Positions 9,252-19,811 of a stretch of DNA of 64,000 bases are shown here, piece after piece. The first letter of the stretch is position 1, and the number at the start of each line of letters is the position of its first letter. A program made the position numbers and the translations under genes. Origin of the DNA: Hirudinaria manillensis (lineage: Eukaryota; Annelida; Clitellata; Hirudinida; Hirudinidae); the NCBI GenBank assembly GCA_034509925.1, contig CM067533.1:594001-658000 (forward strand). The letters run 5' to 3'. The notes beneath the pieces were generated by a model. It saw only the letters and a list, made by a program, of their open reading frames with translations, had not been told where the DNA came from and searched no databases.

Positions 9252-12200
9252 TCATCCTTCAAAAATTGATGGCGAAGTCGGTGAATACTTTGGTGAAGGA
9301 TTGTAAACAGGTGAGGAAGGAGCATATCTTGAAGGTGAGTATGACGGAGACGAGATGGAGATTCCAGACGGACTGCACGATGCCGTATACGGAGAGTAAA
9401 TTTCAGAGGAAGGCGAGTATACTGGAGTTCCGATAGCAGATGAATATGCTGGAGAAAACTGACACGTCGGAGAATAAATCGGAGACGAGGGTGCATGAAC
9501 TGGTGACATGCTATCGTATCCTGTCGGAGAAGCCGGGCTATACTTCGGGGATGATGGGCTGGCAAAGTAATTAGGACTGTATACCGGTGAGTTGTTGGAA
9601 TGTGCCGGAGAAAATTCCCCTGCAACCGGACTCAAGTTTCCGTTCAATGTCGGCGTGGCGCATTTGTAAGTCGGAGTATTCAATATGTCCGATAAAAGAG
9701 CTCCTGTACTTTCGAGGGCTTTCGTGGTCGAGTCATTTTTAACCAATTCGGTAACGTCATCGATGGTCAAATATTGATCGTACATTTTCGGATCAATGAA
9801 GACGTCAAAAGCTCCAGTACCGACTTGGGCCAACTTTCCAAGCATCACGGATTCCGATACTCCCTTGAGCGGATCGAGTTCGGCATGCGTTGCAGCCTCT
9901 ACGAATATATCCAGCGTCTCCTCGAATGTCGCACGCGATATGGGACCGGTTTCTTGTTTGTTTATCCCATGCCTTGTTACGGCCATCAGATGGCCTTTGT
10001 TAGTCATTATTTCACATAAAAGAGTTAAGTGACGGTGGTTGACATAAGAACCGTCGAATGACAAAACGGTGTGCAACTCTCTCTCGATGGTTCTTTTCGC
10101 CGCTTCTATTCCGAGAACATCGAATGTTTCGACGATGTCGTTGCTGAAGCTGGAGGTGCAGTCGACGTGTTCCGTTCCCAGAACCTCTCTCATTGATGAT
10201 CCCTCGCTTTCCAAGTACCAGTCTTTCGTTATTTTTAAATTTCCATCTTCATCGATCATTGTAATTTGTTTTGTTTTTGGACTAGATTGGCATAGATGCA
10301 CACCCTTGATAGCAGGAATGCCTTTCAAAGATAAGTCGCTTTGCACCTGTGTGCTAAGATGTCTGAGGAATGTGACATCGTCCATTTTGTGTATATCTTT
10401 CAGTTCTTCTTCATCATCCTCTTCTTTTTCTCGAACCAACCTCAATCTTACGAGATTATTTTCGTCGTAACTTGCCACGTCCAAATCCGATCCGTAAGCT
10501 TGGCGTATCTTTTCTTCGACGAGAGATGCTTTCATGCTTTTTCCTTGGGCGTACAATTTCTCTGGGTTCAACTTTATCCTCAGTACATAAGGTGAAAGCT
10601 TGGACGGATCGACCAAATTCATCTCGTGACAAGTGGTCACTAGTTCCAAATCTTCTTCTAGGGAGGTCGTCGAAGTATCGGGTTCGTACAAAACTTCGGT
10701 GGATTCGATAACGTCCTTGAGAACTGTGTAAGACAGGCCGTTCATGACTTCGTGTGCTTTCTCGACATCGGTGGCGATCTCCGATTCGAGGAATATCGTG
10801 AGAGTCGGACATTTCGGCTTCTTGGAAACGTTGATTATTTCCTTGAGACGAGGCACTCCGAGAGTGATGTTTTTTGACGAAATACCTGCGTGGTGGAAGG
10901 TGTTCAGAGTCATCTGAGTTGCCGGTTCTCCCAAGGACTGCGCGGCCAACACTCCCACCATTTCTCCCGGTTGGACATGTGCCTGGGTAAATCTCGTTTC
11001 GACTTCGTTCAATATCCAATCGAATGCCTCCGACGAAAGGTGAAATTCTTCGGCAACTCTCTTCGAGGAAAATGTGGATCTTAACATCATGCTCATCAAA
11101 CACGTGGCACTGTTATTAGCATAGACGCTGTGGTTATCAGTGCCTTTAACAACCGTCAATTTGTTGCATAGTTCCTTCACGTCGTCTATAACTCTGAGCG
11201 GATTCAAATTTGAAGCGCTTCTCTGATTTATCTTAAATTTCTTCTGCGCATTCCAAATTAATCTCTTTAGGTTGCACGGCAACACGATCCTGTAGTTTGC
11301 GTTCGGGAATATTTTCCTCAATTCAACTCTATCTGAACATAATTGTTCGTATTCGCCGTCAAATTTGTTCAGTGCTTGGGAGTCCTTGTTGATGTCAGAA
11401 ATGACGTTTCTGGCCAAGATTTTTGTCAGCTTCCTATCGTTCGAAGTGTCAAATTGGTATTTGTCGGCAAATTCTCTATTGCTTACCTCGAGAGCAAATG
11501 GATTCTGGGTTTCTACCCATTCGCCTGCCAATCCGTCTCCCCCGTAACAAATTTCAACCAGATGGCCTGTCTGATTCCTCACTGTTCCGTCGTAATTAAC
11601 CTTAATGCTTTCCATGGCTTTGACTAACCTTCTCTGAATGTATCCGGTTTCCGAAGTCTTGATGGCCGTGTCTATTATTCCTTCTCTGCCTGCCATGGCG
11701 TGAAAAAAGAATTCCGAGAAGTTCAGTCCTGATATGTAAGAACTCTCGACGAAACCTCTGGCCTTGGGTCCGTGATCGTAAGCCACGAAATGAGAGGTCG
11801 TTCTGTTCGAGATTCCGAATGAAATTCGTTTTCCTTCCACGTTTTGCTGTCCCACGCATGCGATGATTTGGGAGATGTTATTGCTGTCTCCTTTCGAACC
11901 GGCGGCAACCATGTTATTCAAGTTATTGAATCTGGATAAGGACTTTTGGACCTGTTTACCTGCTTTATCTCTCGCTTCGTTCAACTTGACATTCACCTTG
12001 TTCTCGTAAGTCTGCCTCATGTTGCAACCGGGAAGCTTGCTCAGTCGACCGGCGTACAGATCTTCGGTTATGACTGCGATTTCGTTTTTAGCATTCGTGA
12101 TCAAATCTCTGATGTCGTTGTATGTTCGATTGTCGGCAATCATGTCAGATACTCCGACGGAATGGCCCTCGATGAGCAGCCATTGATTGACTACCAGCTG

Positions 12201-14147
12201 GATGTCGCTGTAAAACTCTGCAGTTTTTTCACTACCCTCCTCAAGATAAACCACGTGCAGCAGAGATCCCTCGGACGATCCGAGAGTTTTCTTGCATAGA
12301 ATGCCGCTCAATAATTCGCCATTCTCGACGAGTACGTTGGTGTCGTTCGGTGTTATCCACTTGTCTTCTTCTTCGTTAGTTTTCAGGCAGTTCACCTTTC
12401 CCGGAATGAGAACGGAGAACAACTGCTTCCCGGTCCACAGCGGCACCGGCTTCAGGATCGCAGGCTGTGGAATCGTCCCGTTCCACTTTGGAAAGTGCAT
12501 GAGAAGGTTCATCAGATCTTGCTTCGTTATGAATTCGTTTCTCGACGTCATCTTGTAGACTCCCGTCAAGGTATCTTGGACGATGCCCATGACCGGCTTA
12601 TTGGATTGAGGCGTGATGATCATCTTCGATACGGAGGCCAATTGCATGACTTCGGCTCTGGCCTCCATACTTTGAGGAAAGTGAAGGTTCATTTCGTCTC
12701 CGTCGAAATCTGCGTTGTACGGTTTCGTGACGCTGAGATTGAGTCTGAAGGTCGATCCCGGCATGACTTTGGCTTTGTGGCACATCATGGACATTTTGTG
12801 AAGTGAAGGCTGACGATTGAGGATGACTGGTTCTCCGTCTTGCAGGTGCCTTTCGACTTTGTATCCGATTTCAAGATGAATTTTGCTCGGATCAGGGTGC
12901 AACCTCAGATTGATTCGGTCTCCGTTGTGGTTTATGACGTATGTCGCGCCTGGATAGTGATCCGGTCCATTTCTCACCAATTCGGTCAATTTCTCTTTGT
13001 TGAATGGAGTTACTATTTCAGGAAAAGTCAGAACCTGAGCGATGGCTCTCGGTATTCCGACTTCATCGATTCTGATGATTGGATCAGCAGTGATGACCGT
13101 TCTGGCGTTGAAGTCGCTTCTTTTGCCCATCAAGTTTCCCCTGACTCTGCCTTCTTTGCCTGACAATCTCTCCTTGATGGCTTTGAGCGGTCGTCCAGAT
13201 TTCTGCGTGGCTTTTGGCACTCCGGGCATGCTGTTATCGATCATGGTGTTGACGTGATACTCTAAAAGTTTAAACTGATCTTCCAGAATGTTTGTCGCCA
13301 TGCCGTTCTGTTCGCTTTCCTTAAGTTGGTTGTTAGCCTTGACGATATCGGCCAGCTTATGAGTGAGATCATCTTGACATCTTGTCGTTCCAAACGACAG
13401 CACACTAGGACGCACACAGAGAGGCAAAACAGGAAGCACGGTTGATATCATCCATTCTGGCCTGGTGTACTTTGGGTGCAGACCGAGAATTTCGTATGAC
13501 GATTCATCAATTGCCCTAAAAATTTCAATAACTTTCTCGGGGGTCAGCTTCACTGTCCTGTCTTCTAGTACACCGAGCTGAATTGATTTCTTCCAGTGAG
13601 CTGTCAACTCGAGCCTATTCCTTTTAATAAGAGTTGGTCGAACCTCCCCACAATACCCCGCTTGGCTCTCCCCTTCGATAGCATATCCACCGCAGAACTT
13701 GATCTTCTTGACGGCCTCGAGCAACAAAGTTCTCCTGTTCTTTACGTTGTTTCTCGTCTTGTTCATGATCTCCTTGAATTCTTTGTCTTTCGGGTTGATG
13801 TACAGCCTGGAGCAGGTGAGACAGATGCACTTCAAAATGGTTCTCACGTGAGGCAGATAGTGTCCGTAAAAGACCGGCTTGGCGAGATTGATGTGGCCGA
13901 AGTGACCGGGACATTCGTTCATCTTTCCTTGGCACGTGAGACACTTGGATGTCTTGTCGACGACCCCTTGTCTCGGATCCATGATTCCACCGATCTTCGG
14001 CTTGCCGCCTTCTGTGACCTCAGGGTACAAAATTCCGTCCGGTAATGTGACCGATTGCCTGAGTATCTCATCGGGACTGAGGATTGAAAATTGAATGTTT
14101 GCGATGCTTTCGTGCGGGATGTCTGCGTTCGAAAACAATGATTCCAT
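9252..14147 (-). CDS. POLR2A: RNA polymerase II largest subunit RPB1, intronless, short CTD
   Basis: This is the catalytic subunit of RNA polymerase II. The 1631-aa frame is uninterrupted over 4.9 kb. It contains the zinc-binding N-terminus (CLTCQGKMNECPGHFGHI), the clamp and the RVRGNLMGKRSDFNARTVIT region. The active-site NADFDGDEMN, with its three Mg-binding aspartates, lies near residues 478-487. GQQNVEGKRI precedes the funnel and bridge helix (GREGIIDTA), and the trigger-loop region has GEPATQMTLNTFHHAG. The core ends near residue 1490. The C-terminal domain is only about 120 residues. I count seven YSP motifs, irregularly spaced with SPVY and SSP variants, and a single exact YSPTSPS at the very end before SIFEG. 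Animal CTDs usually have dozens of heptads. The core also looks more diverged from vertebrate RPB1 than is typical for animals. It could be the sole RPB1 of a fast-evolving lineage or an expressed retro-paralogue. Confidence 0.96.
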   Translation of the reverse strand: MESLFSNADIPHESIANIQFSILSPDEILRQSVTLPDGILYPEVTEGGKPKIGGIMDPRQGVVDKTSKCLTCQGKMNECPGHFGHINLAKPVFYGHYLPHVRTILKCICLTCSRLYINPKDKEFKEIMNKTRNNVKNRRTLLLEAVKKIKFCGGYAIEGESQAGYCGEVRPTLIKRNRLELTAHWKKSIQLGVLEDRTVKLTPEKVIEIFRAIDESSYEILGLHPKYTRPEWMISTVLPVLPLCVRPSVLSFGTTRCQDDLTHKLADIVKANNQLKESEQNGMATNILEDQFKLLEYHVNTMIDNSMPGVPKATQKSGRPLKAIKERLSGKEGRVRGNLMGKRSDFNARTVITADPIIRIDEVGIPRAIAQVLTFPEIVTPFNKEKLTELVRNGPDHYPGATYVINHNGDRINLRLHPDPSKIHLEIGYKVERHLQDGEPVILNRQPSLHKMSMMCHKAKVMPGSTFRLNLSVTKPYNADFDGDEMNLHFPQSMEARAEVMQLASVSKMIITPQSNKPVMGIVQDTLTGVYKMTSRNEFITKQDLMNLLMHFPKWNGTIPQPAILKPVPLWTGKQLFSVLIPGKVNCLKTNEEEDKWITPNDTNVLVENGELLSGILCKKTLGSSEGSLLHVVYLEEGSEKTAEFYSDIQLVVNQWLLIEGHSVGVSDMIADNRTYNDIRDLITNAKNEIAVITEDLYAGRLSKLPGCNMRQTYENKVNVKLNEARDKAGKQVQKSLSRFNNLNNMVAAGSKGDSNNISQIIACVGQQNVEGKRISFGISNRTTSHFVAYDHGPKARGFVESSYISGLNFSEFFFHAMAGREGIIDTAIKTSETGYIQRRLVKAMESIKVNYDGTVRNQTGHLVEICYGGDGLAGEWVETQNPFALEVSNREFADKYQFDTSNDRKLTKILARNVISDINKDSQALNKFDGEYEQLCSDRVELRKIFPNANYRIVLPCNLKRLIWNAQKKFKINQRSASNLNPLRVIDDVKELCNKLTVVKGTDNHSVYANNSATCLMSMMLRSTFSSKRVAEEFHLSSEAFDWILNEVETRFTQAHVQPGEMVGVLAAQSLGEPATQMTLNTFHHAGISSKNITLGVPRLKEIINVSKKPKCPTLTIFLESEIATDVEKAHEVMNGLSYTVLKDVIESTEVLYEPDTSTTSLEEDLELVTTCHEMNLVDPSKLSPYVLRIKLNPEKLYAQGKSMKASLVEEKIRQAYGSDLDVASYDENNLVRLRLVREKEEDDEEELKDIHKMDDVTFLRHLSTQVQSDLSLKGIPAIKGVHLCQSSPKTKQITMIDEDGNLKITKDWYLESEGSSMREVLGTEHVDCTSSFSNDIVETFDVLGIEAAKRTIERELHTVLSFDGSYVNHRHLTLLCEIMTNKGHLMAVTRHGINKQETGPISRATFEETLDIFVEAATHAELDPLKGVSESVMLGKLAQVGTGAFDVFIDPKMYDQYLTIDDVTELVKNDSTTKALESTGALLSDILNTPTYKCATPTLNGNLSPVAGEFSPAHSNNSPVYSPNYFASPSSPKYSPASPTGYDSMSPVHAPSSPIYSPTCQFSPAYSSAIGTPVYSPSSEIYSPYTASCSPSGISISSPSYSPSRYAPSSPVYNPSPKYSPTSPSIFEG

Positions 14148-15370
14148 TTTTCTGCTGCTATCTGAATGCTCTGTTCAAATGTAACTAAAGTGCTCCTTTG
14201 TACTCTTGAATATGGATAACTTGTAATTTGTGGTTTGTTATCCATAAACCACATATCGACGTTTCTCGGAAAGATTCTGAAAATAAACTAAAAACAAATC
14301 AGAGAAAATTAATTAAAAATTAAATCTCTTAATTGTTATATATTTTTTGTAATTTTTAAAAAGGAGTTTGTTGATTGCAATTAATAAAAATTATTATCTT
14401 ATTAAAAATATTATTTAATAGCAATAATTCCTTTTTTTATTTTTATTCTAAAGAGATGCGATCCTTCGCTGGAAAAAATTTAATTTAGCAAAGTAATTTT
14501 TAGCGCTTTTGTGTATTTTTCGATCTATTTTGTCTTGGGCTATTTTGATTAGAATTTTTTTAAAGGGATGATTTGTGGGAAACCGCAAATGAATGTTTAG
14601 GTGGCTCAAACCGATTCCATCTGTTGTAGTGTTGAAGATGCTGTTACAGTAGCGATAATATGACAGCAGTAAGGCAGTTGATATAGTCAAAGGGGATCTT
14701 GAAATTTAAAATTTGAATTAAAAAACATTTGAAACAAATATGCGACAGGGAGTCATTAGCTAAGAAACTTAGAACAATTCTTTCTGTAATTGTACCAGCC
14801 AAAAACTGTTGAAAATGTACCATTAAAGAGAAGGGCCAAGAATTCGTAAACATTTGCTACAATTGAGCGGATAAATTTTAATTGACATTTTACGCTTCCA
14901 CGAAAGAACCAGAACTAAAGAACGCGTCCTTTAGACGTTTCTTTTTGTCGTCTGTCAGTTCTTACCATTGAGTCTTCAACGAGTACCTCTTGCCTTAACG
15001 AAAGCTAAAGTTTTTTTGTGAGTCTCTTAAAGAAGCCTGCGCAATTTCCAGAGAAAATATTCAATTATCTCCTGTCCATTTAAAAAAAAAGATGCAACTC
15101 GCAACTCTAGAAAATTTTAAAGACGAAGATACGTTCTTTTTTCATAACACAATACGAGTACTTAACGAGTTTTCGTAATGATGCTTTAAAGATCGTAAAA
15201 TTAACATTCATGATGTTTCAAATTCGTATTTAAAAAGAAAGTTATAAAATAAGCAATTACTCTATGAATTTTTGTCCAAGCTTTTCATTTACTCCAGTGT
15301 TCGTTTATGCTAGACGTGTCACGGACATTGACAATCACACCTAGTTCGAAAAACTGCATTTCTGGATACA
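14148..15370. other. Intergenic region between divergent genes
   Basis: Holds the upstream regions of RPB1 (-) and of the secreted-protein gene at 15371 (+). It is AT-rich, with only short frames that lack protein-like composition. I see no recognisable gene or RNA. Confidence 0.45.
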
Positions 15371-16509
15371 ATGTTATCGATAACTGGCTCTCAGAGGTTC
15401 TGGCTAATAGCCCTATTGGGGCCACTCATCCTTCGTACAAGCTGGGCAGTGTTCTTTCAACGAGCACAGATACCTGAGATAAACATGTGTAACTTTCCGA
15501 TGACAAATTATCCTGCCAAAATCTGGCCCTACGTGGACAATCTGACATCATCTTCGGTACCCAAGGAATTGAAGCAATGTGGCCTTTATTGCCTCCAAGA
15601 TCCGAAATGTTTGATTTACCAGGTAGTACGAATTCAAGATGGTCGTGGATTCTGCCATTTGTATAGAAATATTATGATGTTCGTGGAAGTAGAAGCGAAC
15701 GTATGCAAGTCTTTTGTGAAGAGAGGTAGTTTATTAAACATAAGGCATCGAGTGATTTCTTTTTTTTTAGCCGTTCATTCATCAGACATTTTAATCGAAA
15801 AATTTCTACAAGATGCTTTATATAATCCCTTAATCTTTTCAATAAACTGTCCTTTGCATTGCAGACAAACAATTTGACTGCATAATTCGTTGGAACCCAA
15901 TAAACTATCAAACAAGGAGCAACATGGTCGGATACAGAGTGGAAAGGATTGACAAATCCTGGTCAATCTTCAACAACTCTCGTGGCATCCACATCATAGG
16001 ATTGAATTCAACAACTTGTCAACCATACAGTCACGATGTCTTTGACACTGTGGCTTCAGCTTCTGAAAGAAGCAGATTCACCGCTTCTAGCGATTCTCAA
16101 GTTTCCAGTGGATCCTTCTTGATAGGATATTCAGTTGGAGATTTTTTCCATAATGCCGTAGCTAACTATCTGGAAACAAGATTTAAGGCAATATACGCTT
16201 TCACTTACTCTTTCTCTTTGGCCTTCATTTGCGTCAAGGGAACTCCAACTTATTGTTTGAATCAGCAGTCGTACCTGCCTAATGGATTCATTATAATCGT
16301 AATGAGTAAGATTAATTCTATTTTTTAAATTTTATTTTAATTTTTGTTTTGCTTCTTCACAGATTCTGGCATTATAACATCATTATACATCATAATTTTC
16401 AGGTAACAACGCATCGGTTAATATCAAAAGCAGTCCATTTCTGAAAATATCGTACACGAGTGAAGATTTTCTGACTAATTACAAATTACTCTCTATTTTG
16501 AAAATTTGA
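15371..16509 (+). CDS. Secreted protein with PAN/apple-like and ILEI-like (FAM3-type) regions
   Basis: Three exons fit frame and phase: 15371-15725, 15865-16305 and 16403-16509, encoding 300 aa. Donors are GTAGTT and GTAAGA; acceptors end in TTGCAG and TTTCAG. An N-terminal hydrophobic segment (WLIALLGPLILRTSWA) looks like a signal peptide. Residues ~40-125 carry spaced cysteines in a PAN/apple-like pattern (CGLYCLQDPKCLIY, GFCHLYR). From about residue 145 the string RGIHIIGLNSTTC followed by HDVFDTVASASE and SGSFLIGYSVGD resembles the ILEI/PANDER domain of FAM3 cytokine-like proteins and related glycan-linked proteins. PAN + ILEI combinations are known in invertebrates. The function is unknown; extracellular recognition is plausible. 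The domain calls are by eye. Confidence 0.65.
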
Positions 16510-17600
16510 GGTCAGTTGGTGTTTTTTTTTATTATATAGTGGTTAATTAATTTTATTTATTTAATTAAGAGAGGAATTTGCTGTTGTTAGAATTAGTTTG
16601 GCATTAAATTAACTGACAAATATTTGCTTACAGGTTGCTTAATGTTTTAAGAAAACGTATGTTTTTTCAGAAATTGTCAATATTTGTTTGTTTTTTAATA
16701 ATAATAATAAGTAATAAATAAATGGTGTTACGTTTGGTTATAGGTAGAAAATGAGTTAAATGTTTGGATTTCGTTTATTTTTTTATTTTTGGAGTATACT
16801 ATTAAAGCAGATGCCAAGGTCCAGCTTTGAAGCCGATGGCACAACAGACGATGATTACTTAATTATCGAAAGACAATGACATTTTTTATCAATCTTAAAA
16901 TGTTATCATAGTTGTTTTTTATTCTGAATTGCTTACTGATCTGCTAGATTCCTGAAACTCCTAGCAAAAGTCGTCCAAACTGATTATTTGAGCCGTATAA
17001 ATATTTCCTAAAATATTTTTTTAATGCGCCGATCATGGCAACAATCATTGTATGTCGTATTCTCACCGCCAGGGTGCGCCATATGCGCAAATGTTATGAA
17101 GATAACTTTTTTTAATTTCTTTAGCTTCAGTTTGTGGATGTAAACCGTGCTTTTCTGGCTTTTTCTTGTCAAATAATAATAATTATAGCAAATTGGTCAT
17201 TTACTTTGAAAATATGAAATTAGTCCACTTTAGGTTCTTACAAATTTGTTATACGCTGGAGGCAAAAATCCATTCAGAAATTTATTGCATTAAACTTTTT
17301 CGTAAATCAAAATCAAAGGTAACTTTAAATTGGTATTTCCAATTTAACATGACAAAATGTTGACCGAATGGATAGAGTTGGAGCTGCTAAATGGCAACAA
17401 TCGTTATATGTCGTATTCTCACCGCTAGGGTGCGCGCTCAAGCAGGGACTCTGCACAAATCAACCGCTCGCATTCACATCCCATAATAAAACACAAGGCA
17501 CTCAAAGGATCGTCATAACAATATCATAATAAATCAAGGTATTCAAATGGTTTAAATCAATTTTTAAAAAAGCACATTTTTTGTGTTTTAAATACCTAAG
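16510..17600. other. Intergenic region with a U1-associated dispersed repeat
   Basis: AT-rich. A roughly 70-bp element containing GTATGTCGTATTCTCACCGC occurs at about 17030-17095, recurs near 17390-17460 and appears again near 18836-18900. The stretch from 17208 on is part of a duplicated block that carries a U1 gene (see 18668-19255). AATAAATAAAT near 16710 may be the polyadenylation region of the preceding gene. Confidence 0.5.
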
Positions 17601-17820
17601 ACACCATCTCTAGAGTCTTCCACGTCGCTCAAAGGCGATACGGAACGACTACTTTCAAACTTACCTGGCGTAGGTGGTAGCCGTGATCAAGAAGGCGGCT
17701 CGCCCAGTTGGAGGCCGATCCATTGCACCCGGGGTTGGCTGAAGGCTGCGATTACCCCAAATGCGGGTAACTCGGGCGCATAATTTGTGTGTTTTGGGAG
17801 TTGCGTTCGCGCATTTCCCT
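17208..17820 (+). repeat. Segmental duplication unit 1 (U1 with about 450 bp of upstream DNA)
   Basis: Starting at AAATATGAAATTAGTCC, this block aligns with 18668-19255 through its U1 gene. Substitutions and small indels are common in the upstream part but rare in the U1 gene. The offset between the two U1 starts is 1435 bp. The paired -250 element (TCGTATTCTCACCGC) lies inside. Confidence 0.8.
17657..17820 (+). ncRNA. RNU1: U1 snRNA, dispersed copy
   Basis: Complete U1 with ACUUACCUG, loop GAUCAAGAAGG (closer to the general U1-70K site than the array copies), AUUGCACCC, Sm AAUUUGUG and an intact 3' stem. The PSE is at 17601-17618. Confidence 0.93.
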
Positions 17821-18459
17821 GTTTTTTAAATAAAGTTAAATTAAGTTTTGATAACCTCGTTACTGGCTCTGTTTTACTCCAATTCCGAATAAAAATACAT
17901 TATTTCCCGGTTTATAAGAATAAAGTCAAAACACTTCATCTCTTGACTTTATTTAATATCTTCGCAGAGACGTTATCAAGTTACGCCCCCTGTCTGTGCA
18001 ACCAGAAATTAGAATAGGAAAAATTACCATTGTTGTCGGTAGAGACCGCCGGTATAGAAAAGCACAGCCTGCATTCCAAATTCAATAAGGTTTCAGCTTA
18101 ATTAAAGTTTTACTTGCCTTGCTACAGTTTTTATGATACACGTAATATATACTATTGTGTGAAATATTTTATGTTTGTACATAATGTATGAACTTAATTT
18201 AACTTTATTTATCGTATGAAAGAATTTCAAAGTAACTTGTTAGACGGCCCAACGCGGATAATTCCATTAATCATTTTAAAAGTTATTAACTCGCTCGGTC
18301 ATTTAGAACCACCAAAAACACTCATTAAATTCTTGGAAATAGTAAAGTTTTATAAATCAAAAACATACAAAACATTTATCGGCCATTGTGATGTTAATTT
18401 TAACACCATCGCTAAGGTATAAGACGATAAACAAATGTGATAAGTTGGCGAGGTATATC

Positions 18460-18623
18460 ATACTTACTTGGCGTAGGAACTCCGTGATCAGGAAGGCGGA
18501 CTACCCAGGTGGAGACCATTCATTGCACATAGGATCGGTTGAAACCTGCGATTACCCCTTAAGAGGGTAATTCGGGCGCATTATTTTTGAGTTTGTGGGA
18601 GTTGCGTTCGCGCATTTCCCTAT
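18460..18623 (+). ncRNA. U1 snRNA variant with ACUUACUUG 5' end
   Basis: Full-length but divergent U1. The recognition sequence ACUUACUUG changes position 9 from C to U, which would pair with an A, or wobble with G, at exon position -1. Stem-loop I is heavily changed but still folds: GUAG pairs with CUAC, and UCCG with CGGA, around a GAUCAGGAAGG loop. Stem-loop II keeps AUUGCACAU. The Sm site is AUUUUUGAG and the 3' stem is intact. A good PSE (ACACCATCGCTAAGGTAT) sits at the standard -57. The starting AUAC matches typical U1 better than the array copies do. Paired substitutions argue against a decaying pseudogene. Confidence 0.75.
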
Positions 18624-18667
18624 TTGTTTAATTAAAGTCAACTAGACATTATAATAAATTTATCATT

Positions 18668-19255
18668 TAAATATGAAATTAGTCCGCATTAGGTTTTTAC
18701 AAATTCGTTGGAGGTTTAAATCCAGCCAGAATTTATATTACACTAAACTTTTTTGTAAATCAAACGTAATTTTCAAATGGTGATTTCAATTTAACAGGAC
18801 AAAGTGTTGACAAAACTGGTAGAGTTGGAGTTGCTGATTGCGTCGATCCTGGCAATAATCGTTGTATGCCGTATTTTCACCGCCAGAGGGCGCAATATGC
18901 ACAAATTAACCGCTCGCATTCATACCCATAACTATACTCAAGGCATTCATAAATATGTCAGTGATTTATATCAAGGTATTCAAATAGTTGAAATCAATTT
19001 TTAAAAAAACCTTTTTTGTGTTTTACATTCTTAAGACACCATCGCTAGAGTCTTCCACGTCGCTCAAAGGCGATACGGAACGACCACTCTCAAACTTACC
19101 TGGCGTAGGTGATAGCCGTGATCAAGAAGGCGGCTCGCCCAGTTGGAGGCCGATCCATTGCACCCGGGTTTTGGCTGAAGGCTGCGATTACCCCAAATGC
19201 GGGTAACTCGGGCGCGTAATTTGTGTGTTTTGGGAGTTGCGTTCGCGCATTTCCC
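18668..19255 (+). repeat. Segmental duplication unit 2 (U1 with upstream DNA)
   Basis: Diverged partner of the block at 17208. The shared features, in order, are AAATATGAAATTAGTCC, the -250 element, ACCGCTCGCATTCA, the PSE with CTTCCACGTCGCTCAAAGGC downstream of it, and the U1 gene. Confidence 0.8.
19092..19255 (+). ncRNA. RNU1: U1 snRNA, dispersed copy
   Basis: U1 with ACUUACCUG, loop GAUCAAGAAGG and AUUGCACCC. Minor changes: GUGAUAGCC in stem I, CCCGGGUUUUGGC after loop II, and GCGUAAUUUGUG at the Sm site. The PSE is at 19036-19053. Confidence 0.9.
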
Positions 19256-19811
19256 GGCTTTTAAATAAAGAAAACATGACTTCGATTGAGTATTTATGCG
19301 TGTTATGGGTTATCCTATATGTGCATATTTTAGAGGCAAAGTACTTAGGCGAGAATTCATTTCATCGACTTTGATAAACGATGGAGATTTTTATTATTAA
19401 ATCTTTTTTTAATAAAGTGCTTTATTTTATTGGAATTTTTCTATATAATTCTTTTGCGCATTTTCTTTAGAGCTGTTTTATGTTCATTCATGTAACATGG
19501 AAGTAGTATTTAGAAATCACACTAATATGCTGAAAATTTGAGATTTAAAACAGCGAAGACTATGGGAAATTCCTTTGAATTTTCTCACTCATTCGCTGGT
19601 CTACTGCATACGTTGGTCATTGAAAAGATGCGCTTCATAAATGATCGATCCAATTACCTACTGATCTTCTATTAAGGTCTTCTTAAACTAAAGTTTTTTA
19701 AAAATCTAAAATAATCCGATTTCATTTTCAGAAATTTGTTCCGCTTTCTACGGACCACCTCTGACGTTGTTGAGCAAGCAACGTAAAGGCAGTGAGATCG
19801 CCATGTTAATC

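Noticed and set aside
10456..11103. 215-codon frame inside RPB1 on the same strand
   Set aside because: Out-of-frame shadow of the RPB1 coding sequence, Arg/Ser-rich by codon shift.
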